Shown here piece by piece: positions 26,449-35,296 of a DNA stretch of 64,000 nucleotides. The notes under the pieces are model-generated. The model had not been told where the DNA came from. It made no database searches and saw only the letters and a list, made by a program, of their open reading frames with translations. The translations under genes and the position numbers were made by a program. Source of the stretch: Rhodobacter aestuarii (GTDB lineage: Bacteria; Pseudomonadota; Alphaproteobacteria; Rhodobacterales; Rhodobacteraceae); assembly GCF_900156655.1 (NCBI RefSeq), contig NZ_FTOG01000014.1, forward strand, positions 1-64,000, written 5' to 3'. Position 1 is the first letter of the stretch, and the number at the start of each line of letters is the position of its first letter.

Positions 26449-29400
26449 ATGGTAAAGTCGGTGAACTTTGCCGTCCGTAATTCTATGGGCGGTGTGACGC
26501 GTGGTGTCGTGGCGGGCGACGGCGCAAGCGACTTCATTCAGGTTGGCAGCGGCGATGAAATCTCGCTCAACCTGCGCAAAACCAACATTCTTAAATACAC
26601 GCGCGACGGCGATGATTTGCAAATCACGCTTGTTGATGGGCGCACCATTACGCTGTCGGGCTTCTTTGATGCCAATGCACAGCTTTATGTCTCTGCCGAT
26701 GGTGAATTGACCGCTGTGACGCTCGATGATGGCGGCGATGGCGTGATTTACGCGGGCTATGGCCGGGTCGAAGTGATCGGCAAATGGAGCCCGAACGACC
26801 AATTGGCCTTCCTTGATGGTGATGACATCATCGGTCCGGCCGTTGACGACGATACCACCGGCATGGCGATGTTTGCGCCTTTGGCGGGTCTTGGCGCTGC
26901 GGGCGCTGCTGGGGCGGGCCTTCTTGGTCTTGGCCTTATTAATGGCGGTGGCGGCGGTGGCGGCGGTGGCAGCCAAACGATCATTCCAACCGTGGATGAC
27001 CCCGATGCGGAAACCACGCTGACCACGAATACTGTTGACCCCTCGGCCACTGTGTCGGGCACGGGGGAAGAAGGGTCCACGGTCGAGGTGGTTTTGGGCG
27101 GCCAGACGCAGACCACGACGATTGGCCCTGACGGGACTTGGTCGGTGACCTTCGAAGACGCCACCTTTCCCTCGGATGGTGATCTTGAGGCGGTGGTCTA
27201 TGTGACCGCGCCGGATGGCACCCCCTATGAGCTGGATGGTCCGGGCTTCCTGATCGATATGACGCCGCCTGATGTGGCGATCACCGAAGGGGCGGTTTCC
27301 ACGGGCGATGTGGAAAACTACGCCGAATACCAAGACGGGGTCACTATTCGCGGCACCGGCGAGATTGGCGCGAAGATCTCTGTCACGATTGACAGCTACG
27401 AACACACCACGACGGTCGATGGAAATGGCGAATGGGAAGTCACTTTCCTGACCTCGGAATTGCCGGATGGGGAATATACCAAGAATATGGTCGTCACGGC
27501 GACCGATCCGCTTGGTAACGTCACCACGCTCAATGACGCGGTGCAAGTGGACACCGAGGCCTCTGTTGCCTTCTCCGGCGCTTCTGTCACTGCCGATGAT
27601 GTGGTGAACGCAGCCGAAGCAACGACTGGTTTTACCCTTTCGGGTACGTCTGAGGCCGGGACCAAATCGGTGACGGTGACGCTTGATGGCAATAGCTATG
27701 CCGCGACCGTCGATGCAAATGGGGACTGGACGGTGACGCTGAGCAATGTCGCGCTCGGCACGGGGGACCGGACTGCGACTGTCACCGCAGTTGACGCTTA
27801 TGACAACGTCAGCACGACGGTGTCGAAAGTGATCACCTTCGACACCGAGGCCTCTGTTGCCTTCTCCAGCGCGTTTGTCACCGCCGATGATGTGGTAAAT
27901 GCGAGCGAGGCGACGAATGGTTTCACGCTTACGGGCACGTCTGACGCCGGGACCAAATCGGTGACGGTGACGCTTGATGGCAATAGCTATGCCGCGACCG
28001 TCGATGCGAATGGGGACTGGACGATCACGCTGAGCAATGTCGCGCTCGGCACGGGTGATCGGACTGTGACCGTGAGCGCGATTGACGCTTATGACAACGT
28101 CAGTGCGACTGTCTCGAAGGTGATCAGCTTCGATACCGAGGCGTCCGTGGCTTTCTCCAGCGACTTGGTCACTGCGGATGATGTGGTGAACTCAACCGAA
28201 GCCGCGAATGGCTTTTTGCTTTCGGGCACCGCAGAGGCTGGTTCAACCTCGGTTGTCGTGACGTTGAATGGGGTCGACTATCCGGCGACTGTCAATAGCG
28301 CCACCGGCGATTGGACTGTGACGGTCTCTGGCGCGGGGCTTGGCACCGGCACGCATACGGCCACCGTTGTTGCAACCGATGCTTATGGCAACACCAGCCC
28401 GATCGCGTCGAAAGATATCGAATTCGACGTCGAAGCCTCTTTGGCTTTTGATGCCACGCAATCGGGTAGCGATAACCTGATCAGCGGGGCGGAGCGGACT
28501 GCCTCGGGTGGTGTGCAGTTGACCGGTACCGCCGATAAAGGTGCAACCGTCACGGTGTCTTTTGCCAATGGCACACATACGGTCACCGCTGATGCCCAAA
28601 CAGGGGCGTGGGTGGCAACCTTCTCTTCGACCGAGATCCCGGCGGGCACCTACACGGCGACCGCGACAGCGACCACGAATGACGGGGCGGGCAATACCGC
28701 GACCGCGAGCCATGCGATTTCGGTCGATACCGAGGCTTCGGTGGCGTTTTCGGGCTTGCCTGTCGCCATTGATGACATTGTCAACGGGGCGGAAGCCGCC
28801 GCGGGCTTTACGCTTTCCGGCACGGCCGATCCGGGCTCGACCTCTGTGTTGGTGACGCTGAACGGGCAGACTTACAATGCGGTGGTGCAGCCCAATGGGA
28901 GCTGGACAGCGACGCTGAACGGTGTTGCCCTTTCGAAAGGCACCTATACCGCAACGGCGGTGGCAACCGATGAATATGGCAACGTTAGCCAGCCCGCGTC
29001 GCGCAGTGTCGAATTTGACCCGTCGACTTGGGCGCGTATCGACGCGAGCCAGTCGGGCAGCGATAACCTGATCAGCGGTGCCGAGCGGCTTTCGGGGGGT
29101 GGCGTCCAACTCACGGGGACCGCAGAGGCGGGCGACAGTGTCGAGGTCAGCTTTGGCACTGGTAAGCATGTGGTTACGGCTGGGGCAAACGGGGTTTGGG
29201 TTGCCTTCTTCAGCACGAGCGAAATTCCCACTGGTACCGGCACCTACATGGCAACGGCTGTGGCGACCGATGCGGCGGGTAATACCGCGACCGCGAGCCA
29301 TTCGATCAGCGTGGATACGGAAGTCGTTAATCTGACCCACACCACGACGACAGCGGGTGTTGATGGCGTCGTAAACTATGTCGAAGGGCTGAATGGTCTT

Positions 29401-30513
29401 GCTGTCAGCGGCACGGTTGAGGCCGGGTCGCAGGTTTGGGTGCGGTTGGGGTCGGGTGCAGAATACCAGGCCACGGTGACCGGCACGACCTGGACGGCAA
29501 ATATTCCCTTCAGTGAACTGCCCACGGTTGAAACCTCTGGGACGCTGAGCGTGCGGGCCGTTGATTACTATGGCAACACCGCCTCGCAATCGAGCACGGT
29601 CGACTTTGACCCGCTGGTACGCAACTTTACGGTGTCGCCCTTGGTGACGAGCGACAATATCGTCAACGCGCAAGAAGCCGAAGACGGGTTCCAGATCACG
29701 GGTACCGTTGAGGCGGGCTCGAGAGTGATTGTTTCGCTGATCGACCCCGTTACGAAAGGGGTGATCGCAACGGAGGAAGCCACGTTTAGCAGCAGCGAAA
29801 ACTGGGCTGCCACTTTTGATACCGCCGCTCTGACTGGCACCAGCGGCACGGTCAATTACTCCGTGACGGCCTATGACGCGGCGGGCAACATGACGCAAAC
29901 GTCGGGGACGGATAGCTTCAGCTATGACCTGACCCCGCCGGATAGCCCGAATGTGGAAGCCGTCACCTACCGAACCTCGGATAACGCGGTGGTCGGAATT
30001 GGGCTCGATGACACGGCCGAAACCACTTACCAGCTTTCGGCGGTGGCCGAAGATGGAACGGTGAGTGCGCTTGCCGCGAGCTCAAGCGATGGCTACGCCT
30101 ATGCGTTCCGCTCGACACCTGTGCCGGATGGGTCCTACCTTGTGGTGACCGATCACGACACGGCGGGCAACACCACCTCAACCCTGCTGTTGGCCACCAA
30201 CGATGCGAGCAACACGACCACGGTCACCTTGGATCTGAGCCGCGATGGCTTGAGTGATTTTGACTTCGGCACAATTGACCTGACCGCGGCCAAAACCGAC
30301 CTCACCATCACCGATACCCAGATCGAGGCGATTACCGGGGCGGGCAATGATCTCTATGTCAAAGGCGACAGCGGGGATCATGTCACGCTCCAAGACGCCA
30401 CGGATACGCATCAAAACACCGTGGTCGATGGGCATACCTACAGCCTCTACACGCTTGGCGCAGATGGCGAGCGCCTTTGGGTCGATGACGCGATCACCAA
30501 CTTGACGATTTAA
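26449..30513 (+). CDS. Large Ig-repeat adhesin, type I secreted (BapA/LapA-like)
   Basis: This is a 1354-residue secreted surface protein. Residues 1-130 match the BapA/Bap prefix-like N-terminal domain (a beta-rich LVDGRTITLSGFF / WSPNDQLAFLDGDDI unit). A hydrophobic Ala/Gly stretch (GLGAAGAAGAGLLGLG) and a nine-glycine linker follow at about 145-172. About ten bacterial Ig-like repeats of 95-103 residues come next (about 185-1165), many with a calcium-type DD/DN start (TADDVVN, SGSDNLISGAER). The C-terminal ~100 residues contain VVDGHTYSLYTLG, as in ends of type I secreted adhesins. There are no RTX nonapeptides. The three secretion genes follow directly. Likely role: attachment or biofilm. 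Confidence 0.85.
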   Translation: MVKSVNFAVRNSMGGVTRGVVAGDGASDFIQVGSGDEISLNLRKTNILKYTRDGDDLQITLVDGRTITLSGFFDANAQLYVSADGELTAVTLDDGGDGVIYAGYGRVEVIGKWSPNDQLAFLDGDDIIGPAVDDDTTGMAMFAPLAGLGAAGAAGAGLLGLGLINGGGGGGGGGSQTIIPTVDDPDAETTLTTNTVDPSATVSGTGEEGSTVEVVLGGQTQTTTIGPDGTWSVTFEDATFPSDGDLEAVVYVTAPDGTPYELDGPGFLIDMTPPDVAITEGAVSTGDVENYAEYQDGVTIRGTGEIGAKISVTIDSYEHTTTVDGNGEWEVTFLTSELPDGEYTKNMVVTATDPLGNVTTLNDAVQVDTEASVAFSGASVTADDVVNAAEATTGFTLSGTSEAGTKSVTVTLDGNSYAATVDANGDWTVTLSNVALGTGDRTATVTAVDAYDNVSTTVSKVITFDTEASVAFSSAFVTADDVVNASEATNGFTLTGTSDAGTKSVTVTLDGNSYAATVDANGDWTITLSNVALGTGDRTVTVSAIDAYDNVSATVSKVISFDTEASVAFSSDLVTADDVVNSTEAANGFLLSGTAEAGSTSVVVTLNGVDYPATVNSATGDWTVTVSGAGLGTGTHTATVVATDAYGNTSPIASKDIEFDVEASLAFDATQSGSDNLISGAERTASGGVQLTGTADKGATVTVSFANGTHTVTADAQTGAWVATFSSTEIPAGTYTATATATTNDGAGNTATASHAISVDTEASVAFSGLPVAIDDIVNGAEAAAGFTLSGTADPGSTSVLVTLNGQTYNAVVQPNGSWTATLNGVALSKGTYTATAVATDEYGNVSQPASRSVEFDPSTWARIDASQSGSDNLISGAERLSGGGVQLTGTAEAGDSVEVSFGTGKHVVTAGANGVWVAFFSTSEIPTGTGTYMATAVATDAAGNTATASHSISVDTEVVNLTHTTTTAGVDGVVNYVEGLNGLAVSGTVEAGSQVWVRLGSGAEYQATVTGTTWTANIPFSELPTVETSGTLSVRAVDYYGNTASQSSTVDFDPLVRNFTVSPLVTSDNIVNAQEAEDGFQITGTVEAGSRVIVSLIDPVTKGVIATEEATFSSSENWAATFDTAALTGTSGTVNYSVTAYDAAGNMTQTSGTDSFSYDLTPPDSPNVEAVTYRTSDNAVVGIGLDDTAETTYQLSAVAEDGTVSALAASSSDGYAYAFRSTPVPDGSYLVVTDHDTAGNTTSTLLLATNDASNTTTVTLDLSRDGLSDFDFGTIDLTAAKTDLTITDTQIEAITGAGNDLYVKGDSGDHVTLQDATDTHQNTVVDGHTYSLYTLGADGERLWVDDAITNLTI
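27553..28134 (+). repeat. Two near-identical 291-bp Ig-repeat units
   Basis: The unit starting at ACCGAGGCCTCTGTTGCC (27553) recurs 291 bp later (27844) and, more diverged, at 28135. Units one and two are nearly identical over long stretches, for example a 47-bp block beginning GTGACGGTGACGCTTGATGG. This points to a recent duplication or gene conversion. Each unit encodes one 97-residue Ig-like domain. Confidence 0.9.
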
Positions 30514-30523
30514 GGGGATCGTG

Positions 30524-31861
30524 ATGACCCGGACAGGCGCAGCGCCGCGGCTCCGGGCTAGGACACTGGCCCGGATCACTGTGGCAACACTGGTTGCAGC
30601 GGGTTTGAGCGGCTGCATGGAGGGAACGCCGTTTCCCACCGGCCGCTCGGCCTTCAGCCCCTCCAGCATGGGGCTGATGCCGGGCCAACCCGGCACGACC
30701 AAACAGACCTCGGCGATTATTGCCGATCTGGCGGGGCGCGACTCTGCCTTGGCGAGCGCTGGGCCTTATGCGCAAATCTCGCAAGCGGTGCTGACCGATG
30801 CCAAAGGCACGGCCAAAGCCGAATTGCGGGTGGCACGGCTGACGGCGCAGGCGAAATCGAAGAACTGGCTGCCGCAGGTAGGGCCGAGCCTGAGCCTCAA
30901 CTCGCTGGGCGATCTTGCCGCGCGGATTTTGGTGGAGCAGGTGCTGTGGGATAATGGTGCCAAACGCGCCGAGCGCGACTATGCCGCCGCCGATGTGGAG
31001 GTGGCCGCAGTTAGCCTGTCGACGGAAATGAACGACACCGTGGCGACCGGATTGAAAGCCTATATCACTGCGCTGAAGGCGCGCGAACAGGCGGCGGTCG
31101 CGGAACGCTCTGCGGCCAAGCTTGGCGATTACAACCACATCATGCGTCAGCGTGTTGAAGGTGGCTTGTCAGACGGTTCGCAAGCGCGGGTGTTGCGTCA
31201 AAAGCTGATCGAAATGCAGGCCACGGCGCAGGCGGATCGGGACAGCGCGCAGGCCGCAATGGCGCAGTTGCAATCCATGACGGGGCAACCGCTTGAGGGG
31301 CTCACCGGGCTGAGCGATATTGATCTGCCCGAAATCCTTCCTGATGCGCTCGCCGTCACTAAGGCGCAGGCTGAGGCCGGGCGCACCGAGGCGGAAGCGA
31401 AAATGGCCCGCGCTGGGCATCTGCCGGATGTCTCCGCGCAGGCCTCGGTCGGGCAAGGAAAGCCTTCGGTTGGCTTGGCGGTTGGGGTCGAGCAGATGCT
31501 GGGCTTTGGAACGCTTGATACGCTGGCCGCCGTCGATGCCTCGAAAGAGGCGGCTTTCGCCCGCATCGCTAAGGCGAAACAGGATGATGTGCAGCAGGTG
31601 GCCACGTTGCGCGCGCGGATGAGCGCCCTTCAGGCCAAGGCGGCACGCGATGCGCAAGTGGTTGAGCAAACCGAGGCTGGTCTCGAAATGTTCACCGAGC
31701 AATATCGCATGGGGCGCAGAACATTAATGGAACTTGTGTCCATGTATGAGACCTATGCGCAAATGGCGCATGCCCAAGCCGGACTAAAATACGACATAGC
31801 GTTAATAAAGCTGGAAATCGCTCGCCAACACGGGATATTGATAGACGGGAGTAGTATCTGA
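30524..31861 (+). CDS. TolC-family outer-membrane lipoprotein (T1SS channel)
   Basis: This 445-residue protein has a signal peptide and lipobox GLSGC (Cys about residue 30). Two helical repeats of the TolC/OEP type follow, rich in coiled-coil segments (ADVEVAAVSLSTEMNDTVATGL, RTLMELVSMYETYAQMAHAQ). It should form the outer-membrane channel of the type I system. It starts 10 bp after the adhesin stop with a GGGG Shine-Dalgarno, and the ABC and adaptor genes follow, so the four genes make one operon. In the Lap system the corresponding protein is LapE. GTG at 30521 is an alternative start. Confidence 0.88.
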   Translation: MTRTGAAPRLRARTLARITVATLVAAGLSGCMEGTPFPTGRSAFSPSSMGLMPGQPGTTKQTSAIIADLAGRDSALASAGPYAQISQAVLTDAKGTAKAELRVARLTAQAKSKNWLPQVGPSLSLNSLGDLAARILVEQVLWDNGAKRAERDYAAADVEVAAVSLSTEMNDTVATGLKAYITALKAREQAAVAERSAAKLGDYNHIMRQRVEGGLSDGSQARVLRQKLIEMQATAQADRDSAQAAMAQLQSMTGQPLEGLTGLSDIDLPEILPDALAVTKAQAEAGRTEAEAKMARAGHLPDVSAQASVGQGKPSVGLAVGVEQMLGFGTLDTLAAVDASKEAAFARIAKAKQDDVQQVATLRARMSALQAKAARDAQVVEQTEAGLEMFTEQYRMGRRTLMELVSMYETYAQMAHAQAGLKYDIALIKLEIARQHGILIDGSSI

Positions 31862-31877
31862 CAAGGTGTAGGGGTTA

Positions 31878-34127
31878 TTGGCTGATCGCGTTATAGCGTT
31901 TGACATTAACGCGGCTCGCGTCAGCGGGGCCGCTGAAGGGGTGCGCCCAAAGCCTGCCCTCGCCCCCACGGCAGATACCAAAACACCTCGGCGCGCGAAG
32001 GCACGGTCTGAACTGGCGGCAGCCTATGCCGGACTTTTGGGCGCGCAAGTGCCCGCGGCAGATATCCTTGAACAGATGCTTTTGGCGGTGGGGGAAGCCA
32101 GCGCCGCGGTGACCGGGGCCTCGAATGACGAGGTGCAGCCCGAACATATTGCCGCTGTGCTCCGCGTTGCGGGGATGACTGCGGCGGTCGAGCAGATCGA
32201 CCGGCTTTCGCCCGGGCAATGGCCGGCGCTTGCGCAGATGACCTCGGGCCAATTGGTCTTGGTGATCGGGCAAGAGCACGACACGCTTTTTGTCTATGAC
32301 AAAACCTGCCCCGATCAGCGCGCAGAAGTGCCGCTTGAGGATTTCGCCCCCTTCTTCTCTGGCAAGATCATCCGTGCGCGGACCTCGCTCAAGCAGCTTG
32401 AACAGCGCCACGCGCCTACGACCAGCACGGAGCACTGGTTTTGGGGCGCGTTCAAAGCGCAGCGCCGCGCCTTTGCGGAGGTGGCGGTCGGCTCGTTCTT
32501 TGCAAATATCTTGGCCGTCTCCGTCGCGATGTTCTCGATGCAGGTTTACGACCGCGTCATCCCGCATAAATCGGAATCCACGCTTTGGGTGTTGGCGCTC
32601 GGTGCCATGCTGGCGCTGGTGCTGGAAATGGCGCTGAAATTGGCGCGGTCTGGGCTGATGGACCTGTCTGGTCGCAAGATTGAGCTCACCGTGCAAAGCC
32701 TGCTGATGGATCGTCTTTTGGGGATGAAGGCGGCGCCGGGGCGGCGCTCGCCCAGCCAGCTGTTTTCAGCGATGCGCGAATTTTCTTCGGTGCGGGAGTT
32801 CTTTACCGCCTCCACGATCGGCACCTTGGCCGATATTCCGTTTATTTTCATCTTCTTGCTTTTGGTGGCCAGCATCGGTGGCAACCTTGTTTGGGTGCTG
32901 GCCTTGGGCGCGGTGCTGATGGTATTGCCCGGCTTCTTCATGCAAAGGAAGATGATCGAGATCACCAAATCCACCCAAGGGGCCTCGATGCGGGCGGCCA
33001 AGCTGCTGCACGAGGCAATCTACGAGCATGAAACGGTTTCGACCCAGCGCGGCAATGATCGGTTCAAGCGGATCTGGGAAGAGCTTTCCACCCTTTCGGC
33101 GGTGAAATCTTCTGAAAGCCGCAAGCTCGCCTCGGCGCTCACCTATTGGGCGCAGATGGTGCAACAGGGCACCTATTTAGCCGCCGTGGTCTTTGGCACT
33201 TACATGGTCTTTGCGGGCGAGTTCACCGTTGGGGCGATCATCGCCATCGGGATTTTGACCTCGCGCACGCTGGCGCCGCTCACGCAATTGGCGGGCACTT
33301 TGGCGCGTTGGGCCAATGTCAAAGCCGCGCTTGATGGGCTGGATGCTATCGTCTGTGCCGATCAGGTGCAGGCCGAAAGCCGCAGCTATTTGCGGGCCGA
33401 GGCGATTGAGGGCGAGTTTGAACTGCGCGGGCTTGAGTTCAAATATGATGCCGACGGCGCAACCAATATCGACATTGCCAGCCTGCGCGTTCCCGCCGGG
33501 CAGCGAGTGGCGATTTTGGGCGCGAATGGCTCGGGTAAATCGACCCTATTGCGGCTTTTGGCCGGGGTTTACGAACCCAGTTCCGGGCGGATTTTGCTTG
33601 ATGGGGTGGATCTGGGGCAATTGCACCCACGCGATCTGCGCCGTTCGGTGGGCTATTTGAGCCAAGATGTGCGGCTGTTTTCTGGCACGTTGCGTGACAA
33701 CCTGAACCTGACCCAACTCGAACGCGATGAAGAGCGACTTTATCAGGCGCTCGACTTTGCGGGTCTTGGTCCGTTCCTGCGTGCCCATCCGCGTGGGCTC
33801 GACCTTGAAATCCGTGATGGCGGCGAGGGGCTTTCGGTTGGGCAGCGTCAGTCGATTGGTTGGGCGCGGTTGTGGTTGCAAGACCCCTCTGTCGTTTTGC
33901 TCGATGAACCGACGGCCTCGTTGGATACCACGCTGGAAACCACGCTTGTGAGCCGTCTTGATACTTGGCTGACAGGGCGCACGGCGATTATTGCCACGCA
34001 TCGGGTGCCGATCTTGTCGCTGACCACGCGCACGCTGATCTTGCAAAATGGCCGGATGGCCGTGGATGGCCCGCGTGATGCGGTGCTCGCGCATCTGACC
34101 AAGGCGAAGGCCGGGGCAGGGCAATGA
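31878..34127 (+). CDS. Type I secretion ABC transporter (LapB/HlyB-like)
   Basis: This 749-residue inner-membrane ATPase energises adhesin export. Residues 40-190 form a degenerate C39-peptidase-like domain without the catalytic Cys, which in HlyB/LapB only binds substrate. A six-helix membrane domain follows (about 195-470), then the ATPase: Walker A GANGSGKST, signature LSVGQRQ (Val for the usual second Gly), Walker B VVLLDEPTASLD and switch His in ATHRVP. The start is TTG 31878 with GGGG upstream; no ATG fits the N-terminal domain. It overlaps the adaptor gene by 4 bp. Confidence 0.9.
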   Translation: MADRVIAFDINAARVSGAAEGVRPKPALAPTADTKTPRRAKARSELAAAYAGLLGAQVPAADILEQMLLAVGEASAAVTGASNDEVQPEHIAAVLRVAGMTAAVEQIDRLSPGQWPALAQMTSGQLVLVIGQEHDTLFVYDKTCPDQRAEVPLEDFAPFFSGKIIRARTSLKQLEQRHAPTTSTEHWFWGAFKAQRRAFAEVAVGSFFANILAVSVAMFSMQVYDRVIPHKSESTLWVLALGAMLALVLEMALKLARSGLMDLSGRKIELTVQSLLMDRLLGMKAAPGRRSPSQLFSAMREFSSVREFFTASTIGTLADIPFIFIFLLLVASIGGNLVWVLALGAVLMVLPGFFMQRKMIEITKSTQGASMRAAKLLHEAIYEHETVSTQRGNDRFKRIWEELSTLSAVKSSESRKLASALTYWAQMVQQGTYLAAVVFGTYMVFAGEFTVGAIIAIGILTSRTLAPLTQLAGTLARWANVKAALDGLDAIVCADQVQAESRSYLRAEAIEGEFELRGLEFKYDADGATNIDIASLRVPAGQRVAILGANGSGKSTLLRLLAGVYEPSSGRILLDGVDLGQLHPRDLRRSVGYLSQDVRLFSGTLRDNLNLTQLERDEERLYQALDFAGLGPFLRAHPRGLDLEIRDGGEGLSVGQRQSIGWARLWLQDPSVVLLDEPTASLDTTLETTLVSRLDTWLTGRTAIIATHRVPILSLTTRTLILQNGRMAVDGPRDAVLAHLTKAKAGAGQ

Positions 34128-35296
34128 CCACGGTGGACCCCAGCGCGGTTTTGACCGCCGCGCGGAAGATGAGCCTGACAATCTGGATTGTGGTGGCGAC
34201 GGTGGTTTTGTTCCTCGGCTGGTCGGCGATTGCCTCGGTCGATCAGATCGTGCGCGGCCCGGGCGAGATTGTCTCTTCATCGAAGCCGCAGATCATCCAA
34301 AACCTTGAAGGCGGCATTTTGGCGGAGCTCAACGTCTCGGAAGGCGAAGAGGTGGAGCCGGGGCAACTGCTTGGGCGGTTGCACGACACGTCTTATAAGG
34401 CGCAGGTGGATGATTTGCGCGCGCAGATCGCGGCGCTCGAAATCCGCCAGTTGCGCCTTGAGGCGGAGATGAATGGATTTGATGCTTTTGAAGCCAGCAT
34501 CGAACAAGAAGAGCTTGTGCCCGAGATCGTGAAATCGGAAAGCGCGCTTTTGACGGCGCGGTTGAGCGATTTCAAATCCCGCAAATCGGGGGCTGCGGCG
34601 GTGCTGGAACAAGCCCGCGCCGAGCGGGACCTGATGGAGCGGATGTATGAAAAAGACATTGCCCCGCTGATTGATGTGACGAAGGCGCGCAAAGGCTTTT
34701 CGGATGCCGAGGCGCAACTCAATGACATCATCACCAAGGTGGAGTTGGAGCGTGCGGCGGAATATTCCGATACGCTCGACAAGCTTGGCACGTTGCGCCA
34801 ACAGCTGAAACTCTCGCAAGATCAGTTGGAACGCACCCTTCTGACCTCGCCGATGCGGGGCGTGGTCAACAAGCTTTCGGTCACCACCATTGGTGGCGTT
34901 GTGCGCCCGGGCGAAGAGATCATGCAGATCATCCCGCTCGATGAAGAACTGTTCATTGATGCGCAAATCGCGCCCAAGGACATCGCCTTTGTGAAGGTTG
35001 GCCAAGACGCGACGATCAAGCTTTCCGCCTATGATTACACGATCTATGGCAGCCTTGAGGGAAAGGTGCATTTCGTTTCGGCGGACACGTTCAAAGACGA
35101 ACGCAAGCCCGATGCGCAGCCCTATTACAAGGTCACGTTGCGGGTGGATTTGGGGCATTTAACGGATCGCCAGCGCAGCTTTGACGTACGCCCCGGCATG
35201 CAGGCCTCGGTCGAGTTGCACACGGGCGAGAAGACGATTTTGAATTACCTGCTCAAGCCGCTTTACAAATCGCGCGAGGCGCTGCGGGAGCCTTAA
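34124..35296 (+). CDS. Type I secretion membrane-fusion protein (HlyD-like)
   Basis: This 390-residue adaptor spans inner membrane and periplasm. One N-terminal transmembrane helix (about 15-38) is followed by a half-lipoyl segment containing IIQNLEGGILAELNVSEGE, the family's signature. A long coiled-coil hairpin (about 90-240), the second lipoyl half (SPMRGVVNKLSVTTIGGVVRPGE) and a beta-barrel ending near RPGMQASVELHTGEKTILNYLLKPL complete it. The C-terminal motif matches the HlyD-family consensus closely. ATGA overlap with the ABC gene. Its stop codon overlaps the stop of the convergent response-regulator gene in TTAA. Confidence 0.94.
   Translation: MTTVDPSAVLTAARKMSLTIWIVVATVVLFLGWSAIASVDQIVRGPGEIVSSSKPQIIQNLEGGILAELNVSEGEEVEPGQLLGRLHDTSYKAQVDDLRAQIAALEIRQLRLEAEMNGFDAFEASIEQEELVPEIVKSESALLTARLSDFKSRKSGAAAVLEQARAERDLMERMYEKDIAPLIDVTKARKGFSDAEAQLNDIITKVELERAAEYSDTLDKLGTLRQQLKLSQDQLERTLLTSPMRGVVNKLSVTTIGGVVRPGEEIMQIIPLDEELFIDAQIAPKDIAFVKVGQDATIKLSAYDYTIYGSLEGKVHFVSADTFKDERKPDAQPYYKVTLRVDLGHLTDRQRSFDVRPGMQASVELHTGEKTILNYLLKPLYKSREALREP

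Noticed and set aside
28243-29898. 551-residue minus-strand ORF within the adhesin gene
   Set aside because: It is the mirror of the repetitive adhesin coding sequence; the same pattern repeats with the Ig units.
30330-30400. RTX-like GxGNDxY motif at the adhesin C-terminus
   Set aside because: Only a single partial motif is present; canonical glycine-rich nonapeptide arrays are missing, so it is not an RTX protein.
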